Of a stretch of DNA of 64,000 bases, positions 18,801 through 28,693 are shown piece by piece. Within the stretch, counting starts at the first letter, position 1. Every line of letters starts with the position of its first letter. The stretch is from the NCBI RefSeq assembly GCF_015704895.1, contig NZ_JADQWB010000003.1, positions 186,001 through 250,000 on the forward strand. Reading direction: 5' to 3'. Made by a program: the position numbers and the translations under genes. Source of the DNA: Agrobacterium leguminum. GTDB lineage: Bacteria > Pseudomonadota > Alphaproteobacteria > Rhizobiales > Rhizobiaceae. The notes beneath the pieces were generated by a model that was not told the DNA's origin, did no database searches, and was given only the letters and a program-made list of their open reading frames with translations.

Positions 18801-21800
18801 CTGGAAGGCGGCCGCCTGCTGCGAGGTGACGCCGACATGGCGCATCTGCACCTGCGTACGCGTCCAGGCATGCACGAGTTCATGCGCGAAGGCATCCGGA
18901 TGACGATAACGGTCGATTGCCTTGTCGACTTCCTCGCGGCTTGGCGCGGCGATCGTCCAGAAGATCACGCTCACCTTTTTGCCCGCCGGCACGCGCACGG
19001 TGCGGCGCAGCGACAGGATCGGATCAAGCGTGAAGCCGTCGGTGCTTGAAAGCGTCGCACCGGCATCGAAAGCCGCCGCTTCGCGCAGCGAACGTCCGCG
19101 ACCGATGAACTTGGCGCGATCCGTCTCGAATTCCGTCGGCCGCGACGGGCCGGCATTGTCGGCGGCCAGATGCGCGATGACGGTGCCGGGCTCGTTCGGA
19201 CTGCGACGGTTGCGCCATGCGCGGATAACATCGCCGCGCCGGCCAATCTCCGTCTGCACGAACATGCGCGAGAACAGCGGATGGGCGTTGTCGTCATCCT
19301 CCGACGCAATCACCGGCTCCATATAGGAGGTCACTTCGATATAGCGATCCTCGGAACCGACATTGAGCAGGGTGACGCGGCGGCCCTCGGCATCATGCTC
19401 GGTGGCGACGATGCATTCGACCACGCTCTGCAGATCGCCGGTGGTCTTGTGGAACTCGGCCTTGTCATCGGTGAAGATCGTCTTGGTCTTTTCACCTTCG
19501 ATAACGCGCGGCTCCGCCGTCGCGCTCCACCATTGTCCATTGGTGGTGTCGCGCAGGAAGATGAAGGTTCCCCATCGATCCTCCGTCGGATCGGCCTTCC
19601 AGCGGGAAATCGCCTGGCCGTTCCACTTCGAATAACCGGCACCCGTGGAGGTGAGCATGGTCGAGTAGTGGCCATTCGACAGGAACACCACTTCGCGGTC
19701 ACGCACAGCCGGATCGGCAATGGAGCGCACTTCCGCACGCAGCAGGTCTGCCTGTTCCTTGCCGGGGGTCTCCGGCTCGTATTTCGCGCTCATGACCGGC
19801 ACTTCGCGCGGCGCCTTTTCCTGCAGCAGCAGTTCGGCCGCCTCGATCACAGGATCGGAATGGAAGAGTTCGCGCAGCACGCCATCGAAAGCGACGTTGG
19901 CGACGGCCGCAATCGACATGCCGTGATGGTGGGCATAGTAATTGTAGACCACTGCGCAGACCTTGCCGTCCGGCACACGTGTCGGCGTGAAATCCACCGC
20001 ATCGTGGAAACCGTACTGGCCAAGCGCGCCAAGCTTGCGCAGTTTGTCGAGGTTTTCGAGCGCACCGTCAGGATCGTACTGGCTGGCGAGGATCGACGCA
20101 TAAGGCGCGATCACCGCATTCTGGCCAAGGCCACGCTTCAGACCAAGCGTCGGCACGCCGAAGTTGGTGTACTGATAGTTCATGTTGTGATCGCGGGCGT
20201 TGAACGCCGCTTCGGAAATGCCCCATGGCGTGCCGAGACGACGACCGTGGTTCATCTGTTCCTTGACGATCAGATTATTGGTCTGGTTGAGAATACCCCC
20301 CTGACGCTCCTGCATGACAAGCGGCGGCATCAGATATTCGAACATCGAGCCGGACCAGGAAACCAGCGCGCCCTGCGCACCGATCGGCACGACCTGGCGG
20401 CCGAGACGGTACCAGTGTTCGGTCGGCAGATCGCCCTTGGCGATGGCGAAGAGGCTGGTCAGGCGGCATTCGGAAGCCAGAAGGTCGTAGCAGGCCTCGT
20501 CCAGCTCCTTGCTTTCGACACGATAGCCAATCGACAGAAGACGGCGATCCTTGCGGTAAAGGAAGGTGAAATCCATCGAGAAGGCGAGGTTGCGGCTGCG
20601 GTCGCGCAGCGATGCGAGGCGCTGGCGTAGCGGCTCCATGTTGGTGAGGTCGATGGCGCTGTCGGAAATATGCGCCTCGCAGCAATCGACGAGCAATTGC
20701 GCCCAGCGGGTCACTTCCGCGCTCTGCGCGGATTTCACCTCGTGATCGACGTTGGTTGCGAGTTTCTGGATATCGCGCGCAAGAACCGCGAGATTGATGA
20801 CACGGATCGAGGCGAATTCATGCTCGCGCTTGACCGAGGCCAGAGCGTTCGAGAAGCCGATGATGCGCTCCTCAAGACGACGATGCAACGGACGCAGGTT
20901 CTTGCGGTCGTCGGGCAGCGCCTTCAGCGTTTCACGCAGAATGCCGGCAACATCGCCAATACCGTCAAGATTGCCCTGAAGATGCGCGGACGGCGCTTCC
21001 GCCCAATCACGGCAGGCGGACGAAACCGCGATCAGGTGGCCGGCGAGATTGCCGCTGTCCACCGCCGAAACATAGCGCGGCCCAAGCGTCTGCAAGGTGT
21101 CGGTATGATACCAGTTGTAGAGATGGCCACGATGCTTTTCCATCTTCTCGACGGTCTGGATCGTGTTCTCGATCCGCTCCAGCGTATCGGCAAAGCTGAT
21201 CCAGCCGAACTGGCGGGCCGAAATAATGGAAAGCAGATAGACGCCGATATTGGTGGGCGAAGTACGCGAAGCGACGATGGGCTCCGGCGTTTCCTGGAAG
21301 TTATCCGGCGGCAGGTGGTTTTCCTGCGGCGTCACGAAGGCCTCGTAATAACGCCAGGTGCGGCGTGCGATCTTGCGAAGCTCGAAAGAGACGTGTTCCG
21401 AAACGAACAGCCGGTCTTCGGTTTCAGCCGACTGGCTGACATACCAGGCAACGGCGGGAGACAGAACCCAGAGCAGCGTGAAGGGAATGCCGATCAGGAA
21501 GGCGTTATCGCCCGGCAGCGCCGCAAACAGCAGGCCAAGCATCGCCACCACGGGCGCATGCCACATCTGGCGATAATAATCGATGATGCTGCCCTGCGCG
21601 CTCGACTGCATGCTGGCGGCGGTACGCCATTCCAGCATCAGCTTGTGGCTGACCAGCAGACGGTAAAGCGAACGGGCAATCGCATCCGTCATCATGCAGG
21701 CGGCATCGGCGATGAAGACGATGCGCAGCGCAACCTGTGCATTGGTGGCGCGGATTTCCGACCAGATGGTATGGAAATGCGCCTGCGGCACGATATCGGT

Positions 21801-24368
21801 GGAGCGCGGCACGAGACCGGACAGCAGAGACAGCGTGGGCGCGACGAACAGCGAGAAGATCAGCAGGATCTGCCAGATCAGCGCACCGAGCGGATCCATG
21901 AAATACCAGCCGAGGATCGAGGCGAAGAACCAGGCGATCGGCGTCAGCGAGCGACGCAGATTGTCGACCATCTTCCAGCGGCCGATGGCGGTAACGCCAC
22001 GGGCACGGTCAAGGATGAAGGGCAGAAGCTGCCAGTCGCCACGCGCCCAGCGATGCTGGCGCGACACTTCCACCTCGTAACGGGTCGGAAAGTCCTCCAC
22101 CAGTTCCACGTCGGTCACCAGCGCACAGCGCGCAAAGGAGCCTTCGAGCAGATCGTGACTGAGGATGGAGTTTTCCTCGATGCGGCCCTTCAGCGCCGCC
22201 TCGAAGGCATCCACATCGTAAAGACCCTTGCCGGTAAAGGTACCTTCGGAGGTCAGGTCCTGATAAACGTCGGAAACGGTAAAGACGTAAGGATCGATAC
22301 CGCGGTTGATCGAGAAGACGCGCTGGAAGACGGAAGCGTCCTTGCCGGTCGTCAGTGAGGGCGTTACGCGCGGCTGCAGCAGGCCGTAGCCTTCGACAAC
22401 CCGTCCGGATACCGGATCGATCACCGGGCGATTGATCGGGTGGTGCATCTTGCCGACGAGCTTGGTCACCGCATCGCGCATCAGGCGCGTATCGGCATCC
22501 AGTGTCATGACGTATTTCACGCCCTCCGGCACGACGTTCGCGCCGCCGAGGAAGGTCGTATCCTTGTCGCCGCGCAGCAGCATGTTCAGTTCATGCAGCT
22601 TGCCGCGCTTGCGCTCCCAGCCCATCCAGCAGCCTTCGGCCGGATTGTAGAGGCGGCGGCGGTGCAGCAGGTAAAAGCGCGTCTTGCCATCAAAGGCATA
22701 ACGGCTGTTCAGCGCCGCAAGCTCGCGCTTGGCATAATCGAGAATCTCGAGGTCATCGTCGGACTGCTCGTATTGCGCGTCGCGCCAGTCGCTCACCAGC
22801 GAGAAGTAGATCTCGCCATGCGGATTGGCGAGATAATGCACTTCGATATTGCGCATCATCTCGTCGACACTGTCGCGGCTGGTCAGCATGCAGGGCACGG
22901 CGACCAATGTGCGGGCGTCCTGCGGAATGCCGTTCTTGAACTCGTATCCGACCAGCCGGAACGGTTTCACGAAGAAGGTGACGAGGGTGTTGAAGAGGCC
23001 GGTCGCGCCTTCGGATGCCGGCAATGCGAACATCAGCAGGAACGCGGTCACGACATACCAGGGCATGCCCGCCTGCGCCAGGAACCAGCCGACAGCAAGC
23101 ATGGCGAGCGCAGTGATCAGAAGCACCGGCGCGGCGATTGCCAGCCAGTTGAACTTGCGCATCGAGCGCACGATGCGCTGCGATACCAGCGGCCGGTAAC
23201 CCAAAGCCTTTTCAAGCTCGAAGCGGCGCTGGCCGACAAGCACGGAGCCGACATTGACGCGATGGGTTTCATCCGCACCCGCCGGCGTCTCCGAACGCGC
23301 CATTTCGACGGCGGCGCGCGCCACCTCGACTTCGGTCTTGGGAGAACGGCGCGCCAGAAGTTCGATCGTGTTGCGGTAGGTGTTGCGCGAACCGAAATCG
23401 AGAACCTCGTAGTCGGTCTCTTCGCGCAGAACCTTGTCGATATGGCTGACTTCCTCGAACCACACCGACCATTCGGTATCGTCGATTTCGCGCAGGCTCT
23501 TGACGATGTTGCCCATCGTCACATTGCCGGATGCCAGGCGATTATGTTCCGACATCATGACGTTTTCGGCATCGGTGCCGGCAGCATGAAGACGCTCTTC
23601 AAGCCACGCAACCGCCAAACCGGAGGTCTGTGAGCCATTGCGAAGACGATAGAGGAACTGCGTCGCGAAAGTCGGATCGTCAACCAGCGAATCGACCTGC
23701 TTGAGAAGCGCGGCCGACGCCTCGGCATCGTTCAGACGGATGATTTCATCAACGACCTCATTCGCCTTCTGGCGCATGCGGCGCGAACGCTCCACACGAA
23801 TGGAGATGCGGCGGAGATTTTCGATGAGGACGAAACGGATGATCGACGGCAAAGCCCACAATTCGCCGATCTGCAGCGTCTTCGAGGTCTGATAGCCATC
23901 CACCAGCGCCGTCATGTTTTCGCGCGAAACCGTGCTGTGGGTATGGGCGACATAAAGCCAGCCGAGCGCCATGACCCGCGGGATCGTCACGCCGCCCACC
24001 GTCATCGTCGGCAGCTGGCGATAGAACTTGCGCGGAAAATCGCGGCGGACTTCCTGGATCGCCTCTTCGATGACGTAGTGATTGTCGAGCAGCCATTCCG
24101 CCGCCGGCGTTATCGTCGCGCCATTTTCCGCATCGACGGCCGTGGTACGATAGACCCTGAGGATTTCCTTCTCGTTCTCGCGATGACGCTCGAAGAAATC
24201 GAATTCCATGAAGCCGGGAAGACTGTCGGCGCCATCGCGCGAAAGCGCGGCGCCCGCATCATGCAGTTCCTCCACCGTCATATAGGACGCGCGGATCGAA
24301 TCGTTGTGATCGATCTGCTTCGTCTCGGAATCACGGGCGGCGGCGGTCGGGGTAATATGAAATGACAT
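15873..24368 (-). CDS. chvB: Cyclic beta-(1,2)-glucan synthase
   Basis: This giant 2831-residue inner-membrane protein starts, elongates, trims and cyclises beta-1,2-glucan from UDP-glucose. After a long cytoplasmic N-terminus come clustered membrane helices. A glucosyltransferase (GT84) domain carries the Asp motif TLDADTRL (about residue 622) and the processive-synthase signature RHRWARGDWQLL. More membrane helices follow. The C-terminal half holds tandem glycosyl-hydrolase-94-type phosphorylase/length-control domains (GGDWNDGMNRVG near the end). The start at 24368 (MSFHITPTAAARD) gives the length known for ChvB; the frame is open to 24437. The partner exporter chvA is convergent. Loss of either gene is known to abolish virulence through attachment defects. 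Confidence 0.97.
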   Translation of the reverse strand: MSFHITPTAAARDSETKQIDHNDSIRASYMTVEELHDAGAALSRDGADSLPGFMEFDFFERHRENEKEILRVYRTTAVDAENGATITPAAEWLLDNHYVIEEAIQEVRRDFPRKFYRQLPTMTVGGVTIPRVMALGWLYVAHTHSTVSRENMTALVDGYQTSKTLQIGELWALPSIIRFVLIENLRRISIRVERSRRMRQKANEVVDEIIRLNDAEASAALLKQVDSLVDDPTFATQFLYRLRNGSQTSGLAVAWLEERLHAAGTDAENVMMSEHNRLASGNVTMGNIVKSLREIDDTEWSVWFEEVSHIDKVLREETDYEVLDFGSRNTYRNTIELLARRSPKTEVEVARAAVEMARSETPAGADETHRVNVGSVLVGQRRFELEKALGYRPLVSQRIVRSMRKFNWLAIAAPVLLITALAMLAVGWFLAQAGMPWYVVTAFLLMFALPASEGATGLFNTLVTFFVKPFRLVGYEFKNGIPQDARTLVAVPCMLTSRDSVDEMMRNIEVHYLANPHGEIYFSLVSDWRDAQYEQSDDDLEILDYAKRELAALNSRYAFDGKTRFYLLHRRRLYNPAEGCWMGWERKRGKLHELNMLLRGDKDTTFLGGANVVPEGVKYVMTLDADTRLMRDAVTKLVGKMHHPINRPVIDPVSGRVVEGYGLLQPRVTPSLTTGKDASVFQRVFSINRGIDPYVFTVSDVYQDLTSEGTFTGKGLYDVDAFEAALKGRIEENSILSHDLLEGSFARCALVTDVELVEDFPTRYEVEVSRQHRWARGDWQLLPFILDRARGVTAIGRWKMVDNLRRSLTPIAWFFASILGWYFMDPLGALIWQILLIFSLFVAPTLSLLSGLVPRSTDIVPQAHFHTIWSEIRATNAQVALRIVFIADAACMMTDAIARSLYRLLVSHKLMLEWRTAASMQSSAQGSIIDYYRQMWHAPVVAMLGLLFAALPGDNAFLIGIPFTLLWVLSPAVAWYVSQSAETEDRLFVSEHVSFELRKIARRTWRYYEAFVTPQENHLPPDNFQETPEPIVASRTSPTNIGVYLLSIISARQFGWISFADTLERIENTIQTVEKMEKHRGHLYNWYHTDTLQTLGPRYVSAVDSGNLAGHLIAVSSACRDWAEAPSAHLQGNLDGIGDVAGILRETLKALPDDRKNLRPLHRRLEERIIGFSNALASVKREHEFASIRVINLAVLARDIQKLATNVDHEVKSAQSAEVTRWAQLLVDCCEAHISDSAIDLTNMEPLRQRLASLRDRSRNLAFSMDFTFLYRKDRRLLSIGYRVESKELDEACYDLLASECRLTSLFAIAKGDLPTEHWYRLGRQVVPIGAQGALVSWSGSMFEYLMPPLVMQERQGGILNQTNNLIVKEQMNHGRRLGTPWGISEAAFNARDHNMNYQYTNFGVPTLGLKRGLGQNAVIAPYASILASQYDPDGALENLDKLRKLGALGQYGFHDAVDFTPTRVPDGKVCAVVYNYYAHHHGMSIAAVANVAFDGVLRELFHSDPVIEAAELLLQEKAPREVPVMSAKYEPETPGKEQADLLRAEVRSIADPAVRDREVVFLSNGHYSTMLTSTGAGYSKWNGQAISRWKADPTEDRWGTFIFLRDTTNGQWWSATAEPRVIEGEKTKTIFTDDKAEFHKTTGDLQSVVECIVATEHDAEGRRVTLLNVGSEDRYIEVTSYMEPVIASEDDDNAHPLFSRMFVQTEIGRRGDVIRAWRNRRSPNEPGTVIAHLAADNAGPSRPTEFETDRAKFIGRGRSLREAAAFDAGATLSSTDGFTLDPILSLRRTVRVPAGKKVSVIFWTIAAPSREEVDKAIDRYRHPDAFAHELVHAWTRTQVQMRHVGVTSQQAAAFQHLGRYLTYPDMHLRADSETLKTGLASQRALWPLAISGDFPIFSLRINDDMDMDIAREALSAHEYLRSRGVIFDLVIVNERAASYAQDMQHALDHISEAQRRINPADGGRPHVFSVRRDLMDEETWSALLAASRVVLHVRNGKIVDQINRAVSLFAAHRGPDGTSDAAQARLPVPVFPVAEPVEDAGDLDFWNGFGGFARSGQEYVVRLNGGQSTPHPWINVISNENFGFHISAEGAGFSWSRNSRDYQLTPWSNDPVINRPGEAFYVADVETGKLYTPCAALSRDPEAMFETRHGLGYSVLTGVADTLEVELTQTVDREKPVKLSQVIVRNKGSKSRRLKVYAYVEWVLGNNGQKSAPFILSRHDAGNNAIFASNPYSIDYSARTAFLTLDSEASGFTTSRREFIGRFGSAQAPQGIVSGAALSGSTEVDGDPCAALMQEIHLKPGEERHMTFILGDADNAEEAEALVKDVRKADFQTVLDESKAFWTGFTGQLQVSTPDAGFNHMVNNWLPYQALACRILARTAFYQSSGAFGFRDQLQDTLAFLLYQPDLARKQILRAAGRQFPEGDVQHWWLPLTGAGVRTTISDDVVWLAYAINQYVSATGDAAILDESIPFLKGAALMPGQHDAFFQPETSDRSATLYEHAALALDLAIHRTGENGLPLILGGDWNDGMNRVGVGGKGTSVWLGWFLSGALRDFIEIAEKRGDTDRVGKWAAHREKLRNVLETAGWDGSYYRRGYFDDGTPLGSAESEECRIDSLGQSWSVLSGEGEEARSRQAMDAVMEHLVDEQTGIIRLFTPPFSRAPHDPGYIKGYPPGVRENGGQYTHAATWVVLALAKQGRAQEAWNCFKLLNPVNHALDAAASETYRVEPYVVTADVYGEGAYAGRGGWSWYTGSAGWLYRAAVEGILGITRTDGKLHISPSLPEDWSGFSVKITLDGKARDIVVSRKADTAEISVSVDGKALSADDRVIPFD

Positions 24369-24943
24369 CGGGCTCGTATTCTGAACTTTATGGAAACTTG
24401 TTCGACTTGACCGGCATTTCGTCCGTGGCGGGAACACACACGAAAATCGGGCAACGCTATATTTATGACTTATCCTGAACCTTCGGTGAACCGGACCGGA
24501 CGCTGTGCGGAACGGATCGTCAAGTGCGGAACATCCGCAGGCGCGTCATGCTGCAGCATCATTATTCCGGAATATCTGCGAAGCTGGAGATCGGCGCGGA
24601 CAGGGCTTTTTTGGTGAAGGAAAGAAAATCGCGTCGTTCGGCCCGGCAATGCCGTTCCGACCGGATTTCGCACCCTCCCCGATGGCGAAAACTGTTCGCG
24701 CAACGTCCGATAATCCCCCGTTGACAACCTGAAGGGCAACACGAACCGAAAGGCCCGCGCTACATCCGAAAGAAGCTAATGCCCCAGGACGTCAATAGTT
24801 CCATGCCACCTGTGGCGGCACGATGCAAGCGCTGAATTTCGGGGCATTTCCGGGCAGGCTACGCCCCTTACGCATGGCTGCATATGCTGCTATGTCATTT
24901 GCAAAAGGCGCCGGAAAAAACGGCCGAACCCGGGACTTTAAAA
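24369..24943. other. 575-bp divergent intergenic region upstream of chvB
   Basis: This stretch lies between the divergent starts of chvB and the M20 amidohydrolase gene and should contain both promoters. Short frames here lack ribosome sites and family resemblance. GTGCGGAAC occurs twice (24505-24513 and 24524-24532), the second copy overlapping the inverted repeat TGCGGA-N3-TCCGCA (24525-24539). No other element was recognised. Confidence 0.5.
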
Positions 24944-26122
24944 ATGACCAGACAGACCGCAAATCTCGCATCCTTTGCCAACCATATGCCGGATGTGGTG
25001 GCCATTCGCCGCCACCTGCACCGCAACCCCGAAATCGGCCTTTCGGAGTTCAAAACGTCGGATTTTATTGCCGAACAGTTGGCGGCAATGGGTTATGAGG
25101 TTACGCGGGGACTGGCCGGAACCGGTGTCGTCGCCACACTCCGCAATGGCGACAGCACCCGCACGCTCGGCATCCGCGCCGATATCGACGCCCTGCCGAT
25201 CCATGAAGAAACCGGTGCGGATTATGCGAGCGCCAATCAGGGCGTGATGCATGCTTGCGGCCATGACGGCCACACCGCCATGCTGCTTGGCGCGGCGAAG
25301 ATCATTGCCGAGCGCAAAAATTTCGACGGAACCCTGCATCTGATCTTCCAGCCGGCGGAAGAGAATTTCGGCGGCGCCCGCATCATGATCGAAGACGGGC
25401 TGTTCGAACGTTTTCCCTGCGATGCGGTTTTTGCCCTTCACAACGATCCCGGCGTGCCCTTCGGGCAATTCGTGCTGCGCGACGGGCCTATCCTCGCCGC
25501 CGTCGACGAGTGCAAGATCACAGTCAACGGATATGGCGGCCACGGCGCCGAACCGCAGGATGCGGCCGATCCCATCGTGGCCGGCGCAAGCATCGTCATG
25601 GCGCTGCAAACCGTGGTGTCCCGCAACATCCATCCGCAACTATCGGCAGTCGTCACCGTTGGCGCGTTCCATGCCGGTGCTGCCAGCAATGTCATTCCCG
25701 AAACGGCGGAAATGCTGCTGACCATCCGCTCCTTCGATCCGGGCGTGCGCGACGAGCTGGAAAAGCGCATCCGGGCGATAGCCGAAGGCCAGGCGGCCAG
25801 CTACGGCATGAGCGTCACCATCGATTACGAGCGCGGTTACAATGCAACCGTCAACCACAAGGCGGAAACGGACTATGTCGCCGATCTCGCCCGGCGTTTT
25901 GCCGGGCCTGAAAAGGTAGCCGAGATGCAGCGCCCATCGATGGGTGCGGAAGACTTCGCCTATATGCTGGAGAAACGGCCAGGCTGTTATTTCTTCCTCG
26001 GCACCGCGCGCACCGATAACGACCCGCCGCTGCACCATCCGAAATTCGATTTCAACGACGATATCCTGCCGATCGGAACCGCTTTCTGGGTTGACTTGGC
26101 GGAAGATTACCTGAAGGCGTGA
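24944..26122 (+). CDS. M20 family amidohydrolase (hippurate hydrolase-like)
   Basis: This 392-residue cytoplasmic metallopeptidase-fold enzyme would hydrolyse N-acyl amino acids or related amides. Metal ligands are visible in RADIDALPIHEETG (about 80-93), in MHACGHDGHTAML (His-Ala-Cys-Gly-His) and in QPAEENFGGA, with a late His in the C-terminal LHHPKFDF. A dimerisation/lid domain lies between (about 180-300, including GYGGHGAEP). The start at 24944 (MTRQTANLASFANHM) is preferred to an in-frame start at 24884, which adds a non-conserved tail. The exact substrate (hippurate, IAA-amino acid, acetyl-amino acid) cannot be read from the sequence. Confidence 0.9.
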   Translation: MTRQTANLASFANHMPDVVAIRRHLHRNPEIGLSEFKTSDFIAEQLAAMGYEVTRGLAGTGVVATLRNGDSTRTLGIRADIDALPIHEETGADYASANQGVMHACGHDGHTAMLLGAAKIIAERKNFDGTLHLIFQPAEENFGGARIMIEDGLFERFPCDAVFALHNDPGVPFGQFVLRDGPILAAVDECKITVNGYGGHGAEPQDAADPIVAGASIVMALQTVVSRNIHPQLSAVVTVGAFHAGAASNVIPETAEMLLTIRSFDPGVRDELEKRIRAIAEGQAASYGMSVTIDYERGYNATVNHKAETDYVADLARRFAGPEKVAEMQRPSMGAEDFAYMLEKRPGCYFFLGTARTDNDPPLHHPKFDFNDDILPIGTAFWVDLAEDYLKA

Positions 26123-26130
26123 GCGGTCAT

Positions 26131-26167
26131 GAAAAAGGCCGGTCGGAGGAGCGACCGGCCTTTTATT
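26131..26167. terminator. Bidirectional terminator
   Basis: GGCCGGTCG (26137-26145) pairs perfectly with CGACCGGCC (26152-26160) around a 6-nt loop. A run of A precedes it and TTTTATT follows, so it works for the amidohydrolase gene and for the convergent small membrane protein gene. Confidence 0.92.
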
Positions 26168-26198
26168 CTCAAATTACCTGATGAGAAAATCGGGAGGA

Positions 26199-26342
26199 TC
26201 AGGGAACGAGACCGAAGATGACGGCGGCGACAAAAGCCACGCAGACGCCGACAAGAGCCGCATGAACCGAATCTTTCCAGTTGCGCGGCGACTGGGGCTG
26301 CGAGACAAAGTCTTTTACTTTTCCTGCCTTGGAATAAGACAT
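26199..26342 (-). CDS. Small single-helix membrane protein, function unknown
   Basis: This 47-residue protein starts at 26342 ([20 protein letters not shown]) behind an excellent ribosome site, GGAAGGGAGT, about 5 nt from the ATG. The basic, polar N-terminal half is followed by one hydrophobic segment, [20 protein letters not shown], ending at the C-terminus, as in a tail-anchored inner-membrane protein. An in-frame ATG at 26381 is upstream of the ribosome site and less likely. It stands alone with its own terminator. I do not recognise a named family. Confidence 0.7.
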   Translation of the reverse strand: MSYSKAGKVKDFVSQPQSPRNWKDSVHAALVGVCVAFVAAVIFGLVP

Positions 26343-26571
26343 TGTACACTCCCTTCCTGCTCGGCCCTTCAAAGCGGGCATTGCTTATTTCACTCATAGA
26401 ATAGCTTTATTCCCCACTGTTTCAGTAGAGATAAAATTCCATAAGATTGGCGCATCGGGAAAAATACCGATTGCGACTTGCCCACCGGCAAGCATCAATC
26501 TACCCATTGCGCAGGATCAACGCGGTGGAGGGCATTTCCGTTCAAAACCGGTGGCGGGCACGGACAAGACC

Positions 26572-27675
26572 ATGACGGATATCGACGCCATCATCATCGG
26601 AGCCGGGGTGATAGGGCTCGCGACAGCGCGTGAACTGGCGATGCGCGGCCTCACCGTCATCATCCTCGAAAGCGGGAAGGAATTCGGCTCTGCCACCTCC
26701 TCCCGCAACAGCGAAGTCATCCACGCCGGGCTCTATTATCCGGCCGGAAGCCTCAAGGCCCGACTTTGCGTGGAGGGCAAGGAGCGGCTCTATGCCTTCT
26801 GTCAAAGCCACGGCGTTTCACATCGTCGTTGCGGCAAGCTCATCGTCGCTACGAGCAATGAAGAGACGGCCATGCTCACCACCCTGCGCGAAAAAGGCAA
26901 AGCTAACGGCTGCAACGACCTTGAGCTGATCGATGCGCAACAGGCGCTATTGCTCGAACCCGCGCTCGCCTGCGTCGCAGCCCTGATATCGCCCTCGACC
27001 GGTATCATCGATAGCCACGGCTATATGCTGGCGCTGCTTGGAGACGCGCAGGATCATGGCGCTGCCCTTGCCCTGAACGCACCCTTCGAAAAGGCAGAGG
27101 CGATGGGCAATGGTTTCCGCGTTCATGTCGGCGGAACGGAGCCCACCAGCCTGACATGCCGGCTGCTCGTCAATTCCGCCGGGCTTGTTGCACCCATGGT
27201 GGCAAGAAAGATTGAAGGATTGCCGGAGGATGTTATTCCGCAGGCGCGTTTCGCCAAGGGCAGCTATTTTTCGCTGGCCGGCAAGTCCCCGTTTTCACGG
27301 CTGATCTACCCAGCACCGCACACCCATGGCCTCGGCGTGCATCTCACGCTCGATCTCGCCGGCCAGGCCCGTTTCGGGCCGGATGTGGAGTGGGTGGACA
27401 CCATCGACTATGCGGTCGATCCCCGCCGCATGGAGGGTTTTGGAGACGCTATAAGGCGCTATTGGCCGAGCCTTCCTCATGACGCACTGATCCCGGCCTA
27501 TTCCGGTATCCGGCCGAAGATTTCCGGCCCGGACGAACCGGCCATGGACTTCCGCATCGACGGACCGGAAACCCACGGCCTTGCCGGCCTTGTCAATCTT
27601 TTCGGCATAGAAAGCCCCGGCTTAACCGCCTCGCTGGCGATTGCCGGCGAGGTCGCGGCACGGCTCGAGGCCTGA
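26572..27675 (+). CDS. FAD-dependent oxidoreductase, L-2-hydroxyglutarate dehydrogenase-like
   Basis: The 367-residue protein is a DAO-fold flavoprotein. The N-terminal dinucleotide motif is [19 protein letters not shown] (about 4-22). [19 protein letters not shown] and RRCGKLIVA closely follow the LhgO/L2HGDH family, which oxidises L-2-hydroxyglutarate to 2-oxoglutarate and passes electrons to quinone. The C-terminal IRPKISGP and [14 protein letters not shown] are the usual FAD-closing segments. The ATG at 26572 is chosen; an in-frame GTG at 26551 is possible. The stop is 2 nt from the stop of the convergent threonine dehydratase-like gene. Substrate is inferred from family likeness only; other 2-hydroxy acids are possible. 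Confidence 0.85.
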   Translation: MTDIDAIIIGAGVIGLATARELAMRGLTVIILESGKEFGSATSSRNSEVIHAGLYYPAGSLKARLCVEGKERLYAFCQSHGVSHRRCGKLIVATSNEETAMLTTLREKGKANGCNDLELIDAQQALLLEPALACVAALISPSTGIIDSHGYMLALLGDAQDHGAALALNAPFEKAEAMGNGFRVHVGGTEPTSLTCRLLVNSAGLVAPMVARKIEGLPEDVIPQARFAKGSYFSLAGKSPFSRLIYPAPHTHGLGVHLTLDLAGQARFGPDVEWVDTIDYAVDPRRMEGFGDAIRRYWPSLPHDALIPAYSGIRPKISGPDEPAMDFRIDGPETHGLAGLVNLFGIESPGLTASLAIAGEVAARLEA

Positions 27676-27677
27676 CC

Positions 27678-28652
27678 TCAACCGAAACGAGAGAGCGCGC
27701 CGGCCATGATCTCCAGATCGACATTGCCGCCGGAAGCGACCGCGATCACCGTTTCGCTTTCCAGTTCATCGCCGTGGAAGAGGGCCGCCGCCAGCGCCAC
27801 CGCGCCACCGGGTTCGACAACGATCTTCAGCCGGTTAAACGCGAGAACCATAGCACGCAGCGCTTCCTCCTCGGTCACGGCAATGCCTTTTCCGCAGAGC
27901 CCGGCCATGATGGGGAAAGTAATGTTGCCGGGCTGCGGCGTGACGATCGCGTCGCAAATCGAGCCCGAGGTCGTGGCGTTACGCTCGATCTTACCCGCAG
28001 CGAGGGAGCGCGCCACATCGTCGAACCGCTCCGGTTCCGACGTCCTGACCTTGTAGTTCGGCGCTTTTGCTGCGAGTGCCAGGGAGATGCCGGAGGTGAG
28101 GCCGCCGCCACCGCAGGGCACCAGAACCTCGGCCGCACCGATGCCCAACTCCGCGCCCTGTTCGGCAATCTCCAGCCCCACTGTCCCCTGCCCGGCAATG
28201 ACCAGCGGTTCGTCATAGGGCCTGATCAGCGTCAGCCCACGCTCGCGAGAAATGCGATCTCCGATGGCGTCGCGATCTTCGTTAGCACGGTCATAGAGCA
28301 CCACCTCCGCGCCAAAGGCCCGGGTATTGTCAATTTTGATCTTCGGCGCATCCGACGGCATGATGATGACGGCGGGAACATTGTGCAGCCGGGCGGCAAG
28401 CGCCACGCCCTGCGCATGGTTGCCGGAGGAAAAGGCGATCACGCCCTTGGCGCGCACCTCCGCCGGAAGGCCGGAGACAGCCGACCAGCCGCCGCGAAAC
28501 TTGAAGGAACCCGTTCTCTGCAGGCATTCGGCCTTTACGAACAGCTTCCGCCCGGCAATCTCATCCAGAAAAGGTGATGAGAGAAGCGGTGTGCGAACCG
28601 CATGGTTGCCGATGCGCCCACGCGCGGCCTCTATCATCGAAATATCTGTCAT
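27678..28652 (-). CDS. Threonine/serine dehydratase (PLP fold type II)
   Basis: The 324-residue cytoplasmic enzyme carries the PLP lysine in GSFKFRGG (about residues 47-54), the Asn loop SSGNHAQGVA, and the phosphate-binding glycine loop CGGGGLTSG. It has no C-terminal ACT regulatory domain, so it resembles catabolic threonine dehydratases and serine racemases of about 320 residues rather than biosynthetic IlvA. The reaction would be deamination of L-threonine (or serine) to the 2-oxo acid. It is transcribed alone from a gap holding an exact inverted repeat at 28694-28709. The upstream dehydratase operon is separated by a terminator. Confidence 0.88.
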   Translation of the reverse strand: MTDISMIEAARGRIGNHAVRTPLLSSPFLDEIAGRKLFVKAECLQRTGSFKFRGGWSAVSGLPAEVRAKGVIAFSSGNHAQGVALAARLHNVPAVIIMPSDAPKIKIDNTRAFGAEVVLYDRANEDRDAIGDRISRERGLTLIRPYDEPLVIAGQGTVGLEIAEQGAELGIGAAEVLVPCGGGGLTSGISLALAAKAPNYKVRTSEPERFDDVARSLAAGKIERNATTSGSICDAIVTPQPGNITFPIMAGLCGKGIAVTEEEALRAMVLAFNRLKIVVEPGGAVALAAALFHGDELESETVIAVASGGNVDLEIMAGALSRFG

Positions 28653-28693
28653 GTCCTGCCCCTGTGATGCGGATTTGCGGGTACATTAAGAGG

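Noticed and set aside
24470..24742. 90-residue reverse frame upstream of chvB
   Set aside because: No ribosome site or hydrophobic or domain pattern; more likely promoter DNA.
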